A stretch of DNA of 64,000 nucleotides from Mesorhabditis belari (GCA_958450365.1 CAUEEP010000127.1:62001-126000); one strand, 5' to 3'. Counted from the stretch's first letter, positions 37,785 through 49,075 are shown. Notes: generated by a model from the sequence alone, not told the origin. A program made the numbers and translations.

Positions 37785-38100
37785 CCGGGTCAGTCACAAT
37801 ACTCACTGTGACTGACTGAGTGACCAACTTTGAGGCCGATTTCCTCGGTGATCCTTGGAACTTTTACCCAATCCAAATGGCGCATTAACAAGCTTTTCTA
37901 TAGACAATGATGAAGTTTTGGAAAAGGCTTGCAAATCATACTTCTAGCCTTGGGATCGATCTACAAATGGTACCATTCGATTCTCCATGAAATTTCCACT
38001 TGTAAATGTGCCATTTGGATGGGGCAAAAACCATTAAAGTCACCGAGATATTTGAGCTCAAAGTTGAACACTCAGTCAGTCACAGTAAGAAATACAGTAA
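37785..38100. repeat. Foldback element
   Basis: GGTCAGTCACAATACTCACTGTGACTGACTGAGTG-like sequence at about 37785-37825 is inverted at about 38065-38100. Inner blocks also pair: CAAATGGCGCATTAACAAG near 37877 against the inverted CTTGTAAATGTGCCATTTGG near 38000. The loop is about 90 bp. An uncharacterised ORF at 38102-38330 is not supported as a gene. 38340-38790 shows nothing recognisable. Confidence 0.6.
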
Positions 38101-38791
38101 GTTACAAAAACACTGACAATAGCAATGCTGCTCTAACTTTGATTGGAACTTTGTCTGACCGTGTGTGGTTCATATCCCGAAGGAAATTGAACGGAAATCG
38201 GATTCTTGCCACTGCTGAGGACGAAAGTCGCTTCTTCGATCTTTCGCTCCTTCGAACTTCTCTTCCTTCTCGCCTCGAAAGGATCCCCATTGGAATCATC
38301 GGTCATTGCCTTTGGAAACTAAAACTCTAAACTTCTTGAAATTAGTTTCAAAGAAAAGATTTTTTTAAACAAGAAATAAGATTTATTTCAAGAAGAAAAA
38401 TAGGAGAAAAACTTGTATAAGTTTTATGTTTAAAACCTCATTTTTATGTCGAACGATTAACAAAAGGAAATAGAATAATAAAAAGAAGAACTTCGAAAAG
38501 AAAAGTGATCCGCCTTTATGAGGGAAAGCGAAAAATTGATAAGACGCAGAATCTCCTTCATGAATTTTAACAAGCAATTTTAGCAAGCAAGCGAAATTTC
38601 TTGTGATTTTCAAGAAATAAAAAAGCAAAGCAAGTAGGATTTTTATATTGACATCCTCATCCGTGACTCATGGCTTGAATTTAATTGGCCATTTAGTTCA
38701 TCATCTTGTTTTTTGCTCGTTGTGCCTTGTGTAAAAAAAATGCTATTTACAAGCTTTATTAAATCGGCAAATGTAATTCGTCTCTGTCGTT

Positions 38792-38906
38792 CTACTGTCT
38801 ACAGCAGTTGCCCTTCTGTTTGCACCAAAACGGGCACCCTCCAGAGCGGCTGTTGTTGATGCAGCTCTCTGGGCCACACGGGCGCCCACTGAAGCGATGC
38901 CCGCGC
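38792..38906 (-). CDS. Terminal exon of a possible small Cys-rich peptide
   Basis: After a TTTTCCAG acceptor the - strand reads RGHRFSGRPCGPESCINNSR, then SGGCPFWCKQKGNCCRQ and a TAG stop at 38792. Six cysteines in 26 residues (C-x4-C-x8-C-x3-C-x5-CC) resemble secreted disulphide peptides. No signal-peptide exon was found upstream, and the acceptor lies in one arm of an inverted repeat. No family is recognised. It may be a chance frame, since another frame is also open here. Confidence 0.3.
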
Positions 38907-39120
38907 TGGAAAACGGCCATTCAATTACCTGAAAGTAGCTCCTTTTAGGTGTCGATAGTGCTGTTTGAAAAACTCAGTTACATTCCAATTTCTCTTTTTT
39001 CAAACATTTCAAACATTTTTCAAATTTCAAACATCAGCGGCTCGATCGACACCTAAAAGGAGCTACTTTCAGGTAATTGGATGGCCGTTTTCCAGCGCGA
39101 GCATCGTCTCAGTGGGCGCC
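38880..39120. repeat. Inverted repeat, ~85-bp arms
   Basis: AATTACCTGAAAGTAGCTCC followed by TTTTAGGTGTCGAT (38925-38960) is the complement of ATCGACACCTAAAAGGAGCT followed by ACTTTCAGGTAATT (39040-39076). Pairing extends outwards through GGCCATCCAATT/AATTGAATGGCC and the GCGCTGGAAAAC segment. The loop is about 85 bp. Confidence 0.85.
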
Positions 39121-39935
39121 TTTTATTTCAGAAAAAAAACATTTAGAAGCAAAATTTCTAAAGTAAGCGGAAAAAAATAAAACTTTCACTTGCATGAGAA
39201 GCTTAGAATTGGCCTCGGGCAAAGTGCCTCTTTTGAAAAGCACAAGAATTGCAATCAAATTTACCAGTTCTTGTCCGAAAAATTCATGTATATATTCAGA
39301 GTCCCTAGACTCTTAGCAACATCTTAGCAGGTTGCTCATGAGATTTGGAAGTAGCCTAGAGAAGTAACACGCGTTCAGGCATTACTTATTAGCCACTCTG
39401 TTGATGCCCTTATCTGGCTGGTCATATGATCGGAAGATTTAAATTTTATCTTCTGATAAGCAATCCTACTATCCAGCTAATTGTTGTGCCTAGACCAAAC
39501 AGCTAATCCTCGAAGATTCAGCTCTGAACTGAGCTCTGCGAAACACTAAATCTAGGTTACACTTATCATTTGGCAGAGTTTATTTGTATTTCAGTCCTTG
39601 AGTTACGTTTTTAAGTCGAAGCCCTTATTAATGAAGACATATCGAAGAGCCGTTGTTAAATAATCAAAATGAACAAAAAGCCAAAATTGAATTTTTCAAG
39701 TTATGTTGCAAGATAGGATTGGTCGAGCCAACAAAAAAATATTATTGGGCTGCGTTTGAAAAGAGTCGAGGTCTTGAACAAGGAAGGCCTTATCTCTCGA
39801 TTTTATTCACTCGCCCTATCAGATTGCCACGTTTCATCCTGGTCGTGAGATGCTCTAGAATAAATGTGAAGAATGAATGAGTATTCAGTGAGCTCCATAA
39901 AATCAACACTAGCCGTGACTTTACCGAAAAAGCAC

Positions 39936-40446
39936 TCAGCCAATGCACAATGACCGAATTGAACACTTAGATATCTGATGGAGCTCTAAAAGGTTTGAGA
40001 AGAGCTCTTGGATTGATTTGGATAGTTTTTCTTCCTCATCACCAACTAGTTCTTGTATATCAACGATCACATTCAGCGATTCACAATATTTGGGTTTATT
40101 GAGGAAAATTGGAGTGTTAAGCTGAGTGTTTTGGTGTTTTTTGTCATAGAACACAATGCTCTTGTGCCATGTTTTGGAGTTTAATTGAATGACCAATTGA
40201 CAGTGCATCAGTATGACAGTGAACCGACTCACGTCCACTGTGTTTTGCAAATCACTCATGAATGTGAACTCATCGATTTGATCAGGTAATGATCCCTTTA
40301 ACGACGATATAACGACGAAGAGCTCTATTCACTTTCAATAATTTTAGCAATCCATCCCTTCCCAAACATTTCAATACGGATTCTCGAAGGACTGTTGGAG
40401 GAATTGAGAATTGAGAAGAGGAAAGGTTTTGAATCAATAGAAGCCA
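39936..40446 (-). CDS. Hypothetical protein gene carried in the inverted-arm element, copy A
   Basis: Two open segments on the - strand: MASIDSKPFLFSILNSSNSP from ATG 40446, and after a frame change DLQNTVDVSRFTVILMHCQL to the stop at 39936, ending CSIRSLCIG. A short intron, possibly starting at GTGAATAGAG, may join them, but the junction could not be resolved. The first part ends in a basic KVNRALRRYIVVK-like stretch in a third frame. The copy at 62.9-63.4 kb encodes nearly the same protein with only conservative changes. Family is not recognised. Confidence 0.5.
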
Positions 40447-40691
40447 TTTTGGGGGGAACAATAACGGAGAGAAGATGAGAAGAGAATTTCAATAAAGAAA
40501 TGAACAAAAGACGACACGTTTTGACGCCCAAAACAGCGACGAGCAAAAAAATTATTTTTTAGACTTTTCCTTTTGCTTTTTCTTTTCAATTTTTAATTTT
40601 TTCTGTCTGCTTTTTGTGTTTTTAAGATAAAAAGAGGCGGAGAATCTGATTTTTTTAGGTTTCACGCATAGAAACTCACCGTAGCGCTTTC

Positions 40692-40877
40692 TTAAAGTGA
40701 TTTTAACCAAAAATACCAAACTTTTTCCTTTTGCGGCCTGTTCTTTAACGCTTTTACTAACTTTTTGATTTTGCAGATAACAGAGCAATCCGAAATTGAG
40801 CAAGGTGTTGCTGCATGCTCATCATCGTTGTGACGTCGCTTATCATCACGGACCGACGTGTTGACTAGAAAACCCAA
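40692..40877 (-). CDS. Hypothetical 61-codon ORF in the inverted-arm element, copy A
   Basis: Begins MGFLVNTSVRDDKRRHNDDE and ends in a Lys-rich stretch (KIKKLVKALKNRPQKEKVWY). It differs from the copy at 62507-62692 by one residue (ICKIKK versus ISKIKK). It lies about 245 bp upstream of the second gene on the same strand, so the two might be exons of one transcript. No known domain. Confidence 0.4.
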   Translation of the reverse strand: MGFLVNTSVRDDKRRHNDDEHAATPCSISDCSVICKIKKLVKALKNRPQKEKVWYFWLKSL

Positions 40878-42519
40878 TTCTTTTTCTACGGATCACTTGC
40901 AAGCTGTAGTTGTTTATGTTCTTCATCGCTAGTGTTATGATTTTTCAGAGTCTCTTGGACTATTAACTTTATGCTATTTTTTGTTTTTATGCTATGTTAT
41001 CGTTTGATTGTTGGCCATGTTGTTTTTCAATAAATTATCAAAATTAAAAGTTGCAATCAAAAGATGAATTGTACATTGGAAAAGAAAAAACTATGCTTTG
41101 CCTCGGCGCTGTTTTGGGCATTTTTACGTCTGGGCGAAAGGACAAAACGTCTCACACATGGCAGCTTCGCCTTCAAAAACATTTTTTGTGCTTTTTGCTA
41201 AGGTTAACTTTCTTTAAAGTTCTTTTGCCATATAACAACAAAAATATACACCAACTTGGAAAAGCAAGGAAAACTTGGAAAACCGAACGTCTACGAACAG
41301 TTAATAATATTGCAGCATGAATGGGTTGATGCGATGATTCACCCCTACGCTTTTTGTTCATAAAAAATTCATCAACAAAAATAGCACTAAACCAAATCGA
41401 AGGGGTTTCCTTCGTAATCGTTGCACAAAGACAGTTTCAGAAAGACATTCAGGGTGAAACGTGGCAATCTGAAAGGGCGAGTAAATAAAATCGAGAGATA
41501 AGGCCTTCCTTGTTCAAGACCTCGACTCTTTTCAAACGCAGCCCAATAATATTTTTTTGTTGGCTCGACCAATCCTATCTTGCAACATAACTTGAAAAAT
41601 TCCATTTTGGCTTTTTGTTCATTTTGATTATTCAACAACGGCTCTTCGATATGTCTTCATTAATAAGGGCTTCGACTTAAAAACGTAACTCAAGGACTTA
41701 AATACAAATAAATTCTGCCAAATGATAAGTGCAACTAGATTTAGTGTTTCGCAGAGCTCAGTTCAGAGCTGAATCTTCAAGGATTAGCTGTTTAGTCTAG
41801 GCTCAACAATTAGCTGGATAGTAGAATTGCTTATCAGAAGATAAAATTTAAATTGTCCGATCATATGACCAGCCAGATAAGGGCATCAACAGGGTGGCTA
41901 ATAAGTAATGCCTGAACGGGTGTTACTTCTCGAGGTTACTTCCAAATCTTATGAGCAATCTGCTAAGATGTTACTAAGAGTCTAGGGACTCTGAATATAT
42001 ACATGATTTTTTCGGACAAGAACTGGTAAATTTTTTTTACCAGTTCTTGATTGCAATTTTTGTGCTTTTCAAGAAAGGCACTTTGCCCGAGGTCAATTCT
42101 AAGCTTCTCACACAAGCGAAAGTTTTATTTTTTCCGCTTACTTTTAAAATTTTGCTCCTAAATGTTGTCCTAAATGTTTTTTTCTGAAATAATTCGGAAT
42201 CGGGCTCCAAGCGACGATTATAAAAAACTGTAATGTTCTTTGTGGCTCTCAAAGCCGTTTTTGGATTGGGTCAATTTTAAGAAAAACAAAACAAAAAATA
42301 AATTTAATGAATTAAAAAGATTCCGTTTATTATTATCAAATTCCTCTCCTTTTCCCAAAACCCAGAATCAATCAATCTCGGAATAGAGTGGAGAGAAGAA
42401 AGAGATAAGACACCTATCAATGTGGTAAAAGTTTTTGCCCTCACCTTCCAGCTGCTTTTCGAATTTTGATATCAACTTTCATTCATTAGCTGTTTAGGCT
42501 AAAGCCTTATCTGTGAAAA

Positions 42520-43818
42520 ATGGCAACACCTGGTCAATTTGAATTGGGAAAGTGTATTGGGCAAGGGGCACATGGAGAAGTGTATGAATTGATTGGACAC
42601 GAACCGTTGGTTATTCACTGCCATTTAAGTCTTTTGTAGAGGCTTATTGTACCATAAGCTTCTTTGTTTAGCCCAGCTGTGATCAAATATATGTTTTGTG
42701 GCAATGAAGCACAATTGAAGATCTTCAAAAATGAATGTCAAGTTTTGGAGAAGATCTATCATGTAAATATTGTCCGATTCTATCGACATATAGCAGAAGG
42801 AATAAAAGTCGGAATTGTAATGGAATATTGTGAGAAGGGACCACTCAAGGGAGGTTGGGATTGGACTGACATTGTTATATCTTAGAGTTTAGTGCTTCTT
42901 GATCCAACAATTACATATTCAATGAACACTGTTCTCACATGGGGAATTCAATTATTTGATGCCATTGATCACATGTATCAGAAACACAAATTGGTACATC
43001 GAGATATCAAACCTGACAAGTAATATTCAGTGGTATAAATGTCAAAGTTGAATTCATTTATAGCATTTTTGTGACCAATGAATACCAGCTGAAGATTGGT
43101 GACTTCGGAATGGTAAAAGTAGTGGGAGATCGAACTGTTAGTGAGACGTTTATTGGAACACCACGATATATGAGTCCACCCGATATAAAGGAGGATGGGG
43201 TACAACGGGATGTTTTATACAAATACGGGATTACAAATAAAGGAGGCTGATGTATCGGTTAGCTTTACATTCTTTTCAATTCTATTCAAACATAAGAAAT
43301 ATTAATTCCAGAATTCCCATCGAAATGATGTCTACAGTTTGGGAGTTGTTATGTGGGAAATCATCGAAAGGAGGTATTCATATTCACATTTTGACCTGAT
43401 TTCAGATATCAAAAAAGACTTCGAACAACATTTTCATTATTTTAGAACCATTTTCACAAACTATGAGACATCTGGAGGGTTTGATCGTGACCAATTATTG
43501 TTTGATATTGCACTCAAACGTGTTACTGAAATCGAATCACCTGACTGTCAATCAGAAATTCAAAAAATCATCTCGAGGTTTCAAGATTTTCCTTTACATT
43601 TTAAGAATCCATTTATCAGATGTACTAATTTTCAACGTATTCATCGTCCACCAGCTTCTGAAGTTTTGGATTTCCTCAAACAAACACAGAACGTAAACTT
43701 TTTAGTAGAAGTTGATTTTCTTGTTTACTATTATATTGGGTTGGAAAGTATGAAATCTCGTCAATTTATTTACGTCAATTTACTTCTATTTTATTTGTCT
43801 GTCTTTTTTTACTTTTAA
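42520..43818 (+). CDS. Ser/Thr-type protein kinase (multi-exon)
   Basis: Starts at ATG 42520 (MATPGQFELGKCIGQGAHGE) with an intact glycine loop. After an intron come PAVIKYMFCG (VAIK-type Lys) and the alpha-C helix region FKNECQVLEKIYHVNIVRFY. The hinge is GIVMEYCEKGPLK. The catalytic loop is HRDIKPDN, the metal-binding motif DFGM and the activation-segment end GTPRYMSPPDI, so all key residues are present. Calling an intron from 43200 (GTACAA) to 43314 (TTCCAG) joins KEDG to NSHRNDVYSLGVVMWEIIER without a frameshift. The C-lobe continues to RPPASEVLDFLKQTQN. The last ~35 codons run into the foldback element at 43736, so the present stop at 43818 is element-derived. Subfamily is not assigned. 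Confidence 0.75.
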
Positions 43819-44533
43819 AATAACTAGAATTTTCATGGTTTACGTAGAATACTTAGGACTACCAAGTATTAAAGTTTGAAAGCTTTTGTGGAAAAATAGC
43901 TGAGAACGACCGGATTGAAGTTGTCTTATGCTCCCCTGCCATGTAAATCCGTGTTCCATCACTAAAGTTCTTCTTTCTTTCGAAAGATATAGGGGAAACT
44001 TTAAAATAGCTAGGCTTAAATTTTCAGCAAATTTCGTGGTTCAAACAACAAGAAAAATACGGCAGAAAAGCGAGTTAGTTTGTAGAAAAGCACCTCATGA
44101 CTGGGCAATTGAACCAAACATAGTCGGCTGTATGCCAGAGAGTGGGCGTTTAGGCAGTTTTCACTCAGAGAACGCTTATTTTGGAGATGTTTGTCCGCAG
44201 GTCGGCGTGAAAATTATCACCAATTATGCTTTTCCAATTGTTTTAACATGAATTTAACTGAAATTTTATGGTTAACTATTTAAAAGTTCTCGCTGTATAT
44301 TCGGAAAGAAAGAAGAACTTTAGTGATGGAACACGGATTTACATGGCATGTGAACATGAATCAACTTGAGTTCGGCCGTTCTAAGCTATTTTACCACAAA
44401 AAATTCTGAAGCTTTAATACTTGGTAGTCCTAAGAATTCTAGATAAACCATGAAATCCAATTCATTTTAATGGTAAAATAAGTAAAGACGAGTGAAAGGA
44501 AATTTGCGAAGTTTCATACTGTCTAACCGAATA
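43736..44533. mobile_element. ~0.8-kb foldback element at the kinase 3' end
   Basis: Outer ends ATTGGGTTGGAAAGTATGAA and GTTTCATACTGTCTAACCGA are imperfect inverted repeats. Inner arms of about 200 bp also pair, for example GTTCCATCACTAAAGTTCTT (43955) against AAGAACTTTAGTGATGGAAC (44312), and GACTACCAAGTATTAAAG against CTTTAATACTTGGTAGTC. It overlaps the last codons of the upstream kinase ORF. Confidence 0.82.
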
Positions 44534-44619
44534 GTTTAGTAAGTTTCCTTTTTGTTGAAGTTTAATACTTCTCAAATATAATAACCTAGACAAATGAATT
44601 CATCTCTTCACTCCCTTTT

Positions 44620-46149
44620 ATGCCCTCAGAAGATAAAAGTCAAAAAGAACTGATAAAACCAATTGGATTTGATGATAGAACAGAATGGGTTATGGTTGAA
44701 TCTGAGGAAAGAAAATATGAAAAGAGATTCGAGGAGGAAGGATGGGGTATCATAAATGAGGCAATGCGAGGTAAACTCCGAATGCTAAATCCTGTTCAAA
44801 GAGGCAACTTCTACAAAGAAGCACCAAATATTGTTTCAAGATTGAAAGAAGAAACTCAGACATTCAAAGATGCTCGTTATGTGATTCAGGAAATATTGTG
44901 GATAGAAGAAAAGAAGGAAAATCTACATGAAAAGAATATTTTTGAAATATTTGAATTGTTTGTTTTAGGAGATTTTCAAGAACAGCTCTGGGAAGAAAAC
45001 GGAGCTTTGGCAATTCTTAAAAGTCACGAGGAGATTTGGATATCAAGTTTTGACAATTGGAGGATATGTGAGCATTCGATTAACAGTTTGAAAGAAATAA
45101 AAAGAGAGAAATACTCAACAAACTTTTGTTTTCGATGTTTTATTTCTCAACTGACTGGTGAGGGATGGATTCAGATAGAAAAGAATAAGTTTATAAGTGA
45201 AGACTTCAGATTATGGAAACAAATACCAGGACAATGGGTAGACAATCCAAGAGCTGAAATCTGGAGTTATGAAATTGAAAATGAAGACAAAAAATATGAA
45301 TTGCTTCATTTTTCCCGTTACAAACAAATCCCTCTTGAACGAATAATTGATATATTTGAAAAACAACAAGAAAAATGGGAAAATATCATAGAATTAAACT
45401 TGAAATATCTGATTCCAATAGAAGATTCGGAGAAGAATAATGTTCCATTTAATATTGAATCACTTCTCGATGAATCTTCTGAAAATAAAAGATATTATGA
45501 GCCCTATCCCTTCCCCCGCTACATATTCCAATTAAGAAATCCTCCTCGTTCAATTTGTCAAAAGAATCATTCAGGGGAATGCCAAATGGATGGGTTTAAA
45601 AAAATGAAAGGATGGTCAGATTTACCTAAAGAATTGCACATTCCAGTATGTGGTGAAATCACGAAAAATGAGGTTTTGTTTCTAGACAGTTACCTGGATT
45701 GTATTAAATCTCATAGAAAATTGGCCTCTGCTCTCATGAAACGTCCATTTCTATTTCTATGCTGTCAAAATCTCTTAGATATTCCATTTTTGATTCTCTT
45801 GGATCATCCAAATAATTATGAAAATAGGGAAAGTATTCCTGGATTGGATTTCAAGGAGAAATTTCACCATATTGATGTTGGAGTATTAAGAGAATACTTT
45901 CAAGAGTCAAAGCTCAGTGAGAGGATTTATGCTTTGATCAAAGTTGAAGGATGGATTGATTACATCCGCTTGATCGATTATCAAGGGAATCCAAAAACAG
46001 AATGGCTTGAGTTTAGCGAATTCGGCTTCCTAACCAATTCATTCAAAACCAATAACCAATTCACTAACCAATTATTTTTTCTGACTTTTAAACGGATTTC
46101 TGTTTCTTTTTCGCTCTGTAGATATTCATTTACATCCATAGACAAATAA
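44620..46149 (+). CDS. Uncharacterised 509-codon ORF
   Basis: A single long open frame from MPSEDKSQKELIKPIGFDDR, AT-rich in codon use, acidic and rich in Glu, Lys, Ile and Trp. It has recurring aromatic EGW/GEGW/KGW motifs (EEEGWGIINEA, TGEGWIQIEKNKF, KMKGWSDLPKEL, KVEGWIDYIRL) that may mark repeats of a small domain. A Cys/His cluster (ICQKNHSGECQMDG) is seen near residue 310. No signal peptide or membrane segment is evident until a hydrophobic tail. The stretch TTTTATGCCCTCAG overlaps the ATG and looks like a splice acceptor, so the frame may instead be a 3' exon, conceivably of the upstream kinase gene. No family recognised. Confidence 0.6.
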   Translation: MPSEDKSQKELIKPIGFDDRTEWVMVESEERKYEKRFEEEGWGIINEAMRGKLRMLNPVQRGNFYKEAPNIVSRLKEETQTFKDARYVIQEILWIEEKKENLHEKNIFEIFELFVLGDFQEQLWEENGALAILKSHEEIWISSFDNWRICEHSINSLKEIKREKYSTNFCFRCFISQLTGEGWIQIEKNKFISEDFRLWKQIPGQWVDNPRAEIWSYEIENEDKKYELLHFSRYKQIPLERIIDIFEKQQEKWENIIELNLKYLIPIEDSEKNNVPFNIESLLDESSENKRYYEPYPFPRYIFQLRNPPRSICQKNHSGECQMDGFKKMKGWSDLPKELHIPVCGEITKNEVLFLDSYLDCIKSHRKLASALMKRPFLFLCCQNLLDIPFLILLDHPNNYENRESIPGLDFKEKFHHIDVGVLREYFQESKLSERIYALIKVEGWIDYIRLIDYQGNPKTEWLEFSEFGFLTNSFKTNNQFTNQLFFLTFKRISVSFSLCRYSFTSIDK

Positions 46150-46424
46150 CTTTATTATTCTCATTGATATGTTATTACTAAACGCAAAGAAGAACGGAAT
46201 TTTGTAAAATTCACAAATGTACAAGCAACGATGAGAAAAGAAAGAATGAGTACCAATAAATGAAGGAAACCCGTAAATGGAAGAAAACAATAACAGGAGA
46301 ACCGGTGTATTCATAAAAATGGGAAAAATATGAAAACAATTGAGTGCTGAGCTGTGTTTTCGGGAGTTGGATGTGAAAATTGGGAAATTTTTCTTCAAAA
46401 TGGTACTTTTCCTTTACAGATACG

Positions 46425-46600
46425 GTAGCTTTGATCACGTTTTAGCTCCGTGATGTACTTTGTGATCGAAACTTGTAAACACCACTTTTCTGGCGCACAG
46501 ATTTCTTCGTTTTTTCTTGCAACAACGACTCGAGCACACCAGAAAGGGTGTGTTTACAAGATTTGATCACAAAGTACACGGTGAAAAAGTACCATCAGGG
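46425..46600. repeat. Palindromic MITE-like repeat
   Basis: CCGTGATGTACTTTGTGATC (with GAAACTTGTAAACACC) is inverted at 46545-46590 (GTGTTTACAAGATTTGATCA then CAAAGTACACGG). Length is about 170 bp with no ORF. 46600-47150 shows no supported feature. Confidence 0.7.
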
Positions 46601-47155
46601 CTGGGCAGTTTTTGAAGAGCAAAACGAATGTGCCCTAACAATTAGCAAATTGAAGACGGGAGGAGTTGAGGGATGAATGGAGGAGACAGGACGAATGATA
46701 AATGATGGAGATGGAGGGGGGAGAAGCCCATTGAAATGCAGGAATTGAGGACATTGAAGAGGGAGTTTGGCAATCTCGTATGCCCTATTTGTTCTCAAAG
46801 ATGACCAATTCTGAGAACTACCGTAACTTTGTAGTCAGATTTTATTGCCTTCAATACAGATCTCATCATCGAATGCGGATTATAAGCAAAGGAGAAAGTT
46901 GAGAGGGAGAAAATAAGAATGAAGATAGTTTTCAAAACCATCCTTCTCTTACACGGGAAAAGCATCGAGTCAAGCTGTCCTTTTGACTCGAGACCAAATC
47001 CATCTTATAGAGTCGGCCATGGGGATCTCGAATTCGTTTTCAGTTTTTGCAGAACGTTTCGAAAACGTGAGATATTTGGCATAAAATATCACCTTCGTTT
47101 CTTCATCTTCGAACCTTCGAGCCCTTTATGTGGCCGTCACACGTTTCCCTGATGA

Positions 47156-47245
47156 CTGCTTCGGTGGTCTAGTGGATCGTCTGCTAGTCTACTAAGCCTA
47201 TTACATCCTCTGTCCCTCAAGTTCGAGTCCCACTCACTCTTGACT
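47156..47245 (+). pseudogene. tRNA-like sequence (probable pseudogene)
   Basis: Contains an A-box-like GGTGGTCTAGTGGATCG and, about 45 nt later, a B-box-like AAGTTCGAGTCCC. The acceptor, anticodon and T stems do not pair convincingly by eye. An A-box-like sequence on the other strand (CAGTGGTCTTGTGGTTAAAT, - strand, about 47328-47372) lies close by without a B box. Confidence 0.4.
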
Positions 47246-47744
47246 CGATCCCCTTTTCCTTGTTAGATAACGCCTCCGTCAAATGCTTTATGATAAAAAC
47301 TCAATACCTTGCAACGATGAACATCCAGGTCCACCATTTAACCACAAGACCACTGGGTCGGTGTCTGGCTTGTTTTGTGACTTGACGTACCTGTAAACTT
47401 TTGTCTTGAAGCAAGACTTGAAGGTCTTCTAGTCCTTATTTTGTCTAACAGTTTGCATGCAGCTTTTTGTTCACTTAATATAACCCGAAAATATCAGCCG
47501 GCATCACTAAACACAACCCAAAGCAAGCAAAATTGTTTGTATAGGAGAAACTGAAAGATTATGACTAGAAAGTTATTCATTTACATACAAAAACAGTTCT
47601 GTATTTATCGGATATATCCCAGGGAATCTGAATTTTCTTGATTAGCTGCTTAACTTTCTTTTAATGCAAAATTCTTTTAAAGTCTAAATAATTTAACGGA
47701 GAGATAACTAGAATTGATTCAGAGTTGGTGTTTTTTATGTATGT

Positions 47745-47935
47745 TACGTCCGATCTAGAAATCCGTCCGATATAAACCGATTCTAGATCGGACGTCCGAT
47801 CAGGCCGATCACACTCTAAATCAGACGTCCAATCCAGACTTAGATTTAGAGTGATCGGCTTGATTCTAGATCGGCCGTTTTACCTCACTTTAGTCTCGAT
47901 CAAACGTCGAATTGGACGGATTTCTAAATAGGATG
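47745..47935. repeat. Multiply palindromic repeat (GATCGGACGTCCGATC core)
   Basis: Consists of nested inverted repeats: ACGTCCGATCTAGAAATCCGTCC at the left is mirrored by GGACGGATTTCTAAATAGGA at the right, with inner TCTAGATCGGACGTCCGATC and GATCACACTCTAAATC/GATTTAGAGTGATC pairs. About 190 bp, no ORF. Confidence 0.75.
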
Positions 47936-47989
47936 TAAATGAAGAACAATGTAAAATCGATCGAAATAATAATCGTAACCAAGCAACAA

Positions 47990-49075
47990 TCATACCCCAC
48001 CAAAAGCTTACCAATAATACAAGCTTTTTGCCGGATTTATATCAACATATCCGGAATATTGCTTGAATGGGAGATTTCCCTTGAAATTCGGCAAACTCGT
48101 GATCCGCTCGTTCTCCAGAGCCGATTTGGTCAAACAAAATAAGAACCCAAGTAGGAAAAAGAGAGTTTTCATAACTAAAGCTCTGTTAAACTATAAAACT
48201 AACACAGTTTAGTTTAAAGTTTGATGTAAAATCGGGATGAATTCCAAAGCTGAATATTTTCTTATCACTGTGTTCATTGCATCAAATTCGTTTCCTTATT
48301 TTACAAGCCCCGTCACTTGATTGAAAAAAGCGATTACAATTCCGATCATTCTGGCTACTGAAAAGACTTTAACTTGGCTTGACTTGACTTGACTTGACCA
48401 GCTCTTAGCAAAACTTTAAAAACTACAATAATTTTAGCTTCGAAATAATATGATCACCATCAAACTTGGTAAAAAAATTGAGCAATTGATGGATACAAAG
48501 CGACGAAAATGAGTCCTTTAGGTTGGCAATAATGAACTCGGACTTCATAGTTCTTTAATTTTACAGAGTATACGGAAAGTCAGTATAGGTTGTCTGACTA
48601 CCATGCTTAGTCAGGGCTTAGATCAAGTCTAGATCTGGTCCTCCTCTAAAAAGTTTAAAATTTTAAATTATTTATTAATTTAGTCGAAAAGAAGTCAATA
48701 TTTTGGAAAATAATGGAACATTGTTGTCAATATCAACCTCTGTTTCAGTGTCAAGTCAAATTCAGGATTGACTGTTGAATTGGGTCCTTTCCGAGTCAAC
48801 AATTTCGGCGAAGAGGTGGTGTTGAATCCGTACTCGTGGAACAAGGTAAAGATTAGAACGTAGGTAATCTGGAAAACCGTAAAATAGCTCAAAAACTATT
48901 GTAGTGTTTTGAATTGATTTTTCAGTACGCTAACTTCATCTTCCTGCCGCACCGGCCGGTGTCGGTTTCTCGGTTCGACGAGACGGCTTGTGGAATTACA
49001 CGGATGATGAAGTGGCAAATGATAATCTCATTGTGTGTTTGCAAAAGTACAAGAATATACTACACTGTTCCACAT
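47990..49075 (+). pseudogene. Serine carboxypeptidase (S10) fragment, decayed
   Basis: Peptidase family S10 remnant. Best-preserved part: GLTVELGPFRVNNFGEEVVL then NPYSWNK, a donor (GGTAAAG) and, after TTTTTCAG, YANFIFLP. A frame change then leads to APAGVGFSVRRDGLWNYTDD and EVANDNLIVCLQKYK. In intact enzymes NFIFLD/E joins APAGVGFS in one frame, so one base has been lost or altered near 48950. An upstream remnant at about 48025-48140 (YINISG, TRDPLVL) may be the N-terminal part. The nucleophile region (GESYAG) and the rest are missing; the LTR element starts 55 bp further on. Confidence 0.7.

Larger units (their letters stand above)
39125..42187. mobile_element. 3.06-kb element with ~0.7-kb inverted arms carrying two small genes (copy A)
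   Basis: Left arm about 39125-39836 and right arm about 41460-42187 are long inverted repeats. Both contain TATATTCAGAGTCCCTAGAC, GGGCATCAACAG-type and AATCAAAATGAACAAAAAGC blocks and the same short ORF (MLNNQNEQKAKIEFFKLCCK). The 1.6-kb centre carries two short ORFs on the - strand. A second copy, in opposite overall orientation, lies at 59.43-63.54 kb. No transposase is recognisable, so it resembles a non-autonomous foldback-type DNA transposon that has captured or retains cargo. Target duplications were not identified. Confidence 0.8.

Noticed and set aside
38102..38330. Arg/Lys-rich ORFs on both strands
   Set aside because: No domain, no splice context, adjacent to a foldback element; probably chance.
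43195..43320. Single-base frameshift in the kinase at the GGGG run
   Set aside because: Calling the intron from GTACAACGGG to TTCCAG removes it and gives a normal DVYSLGVVMWE junction.
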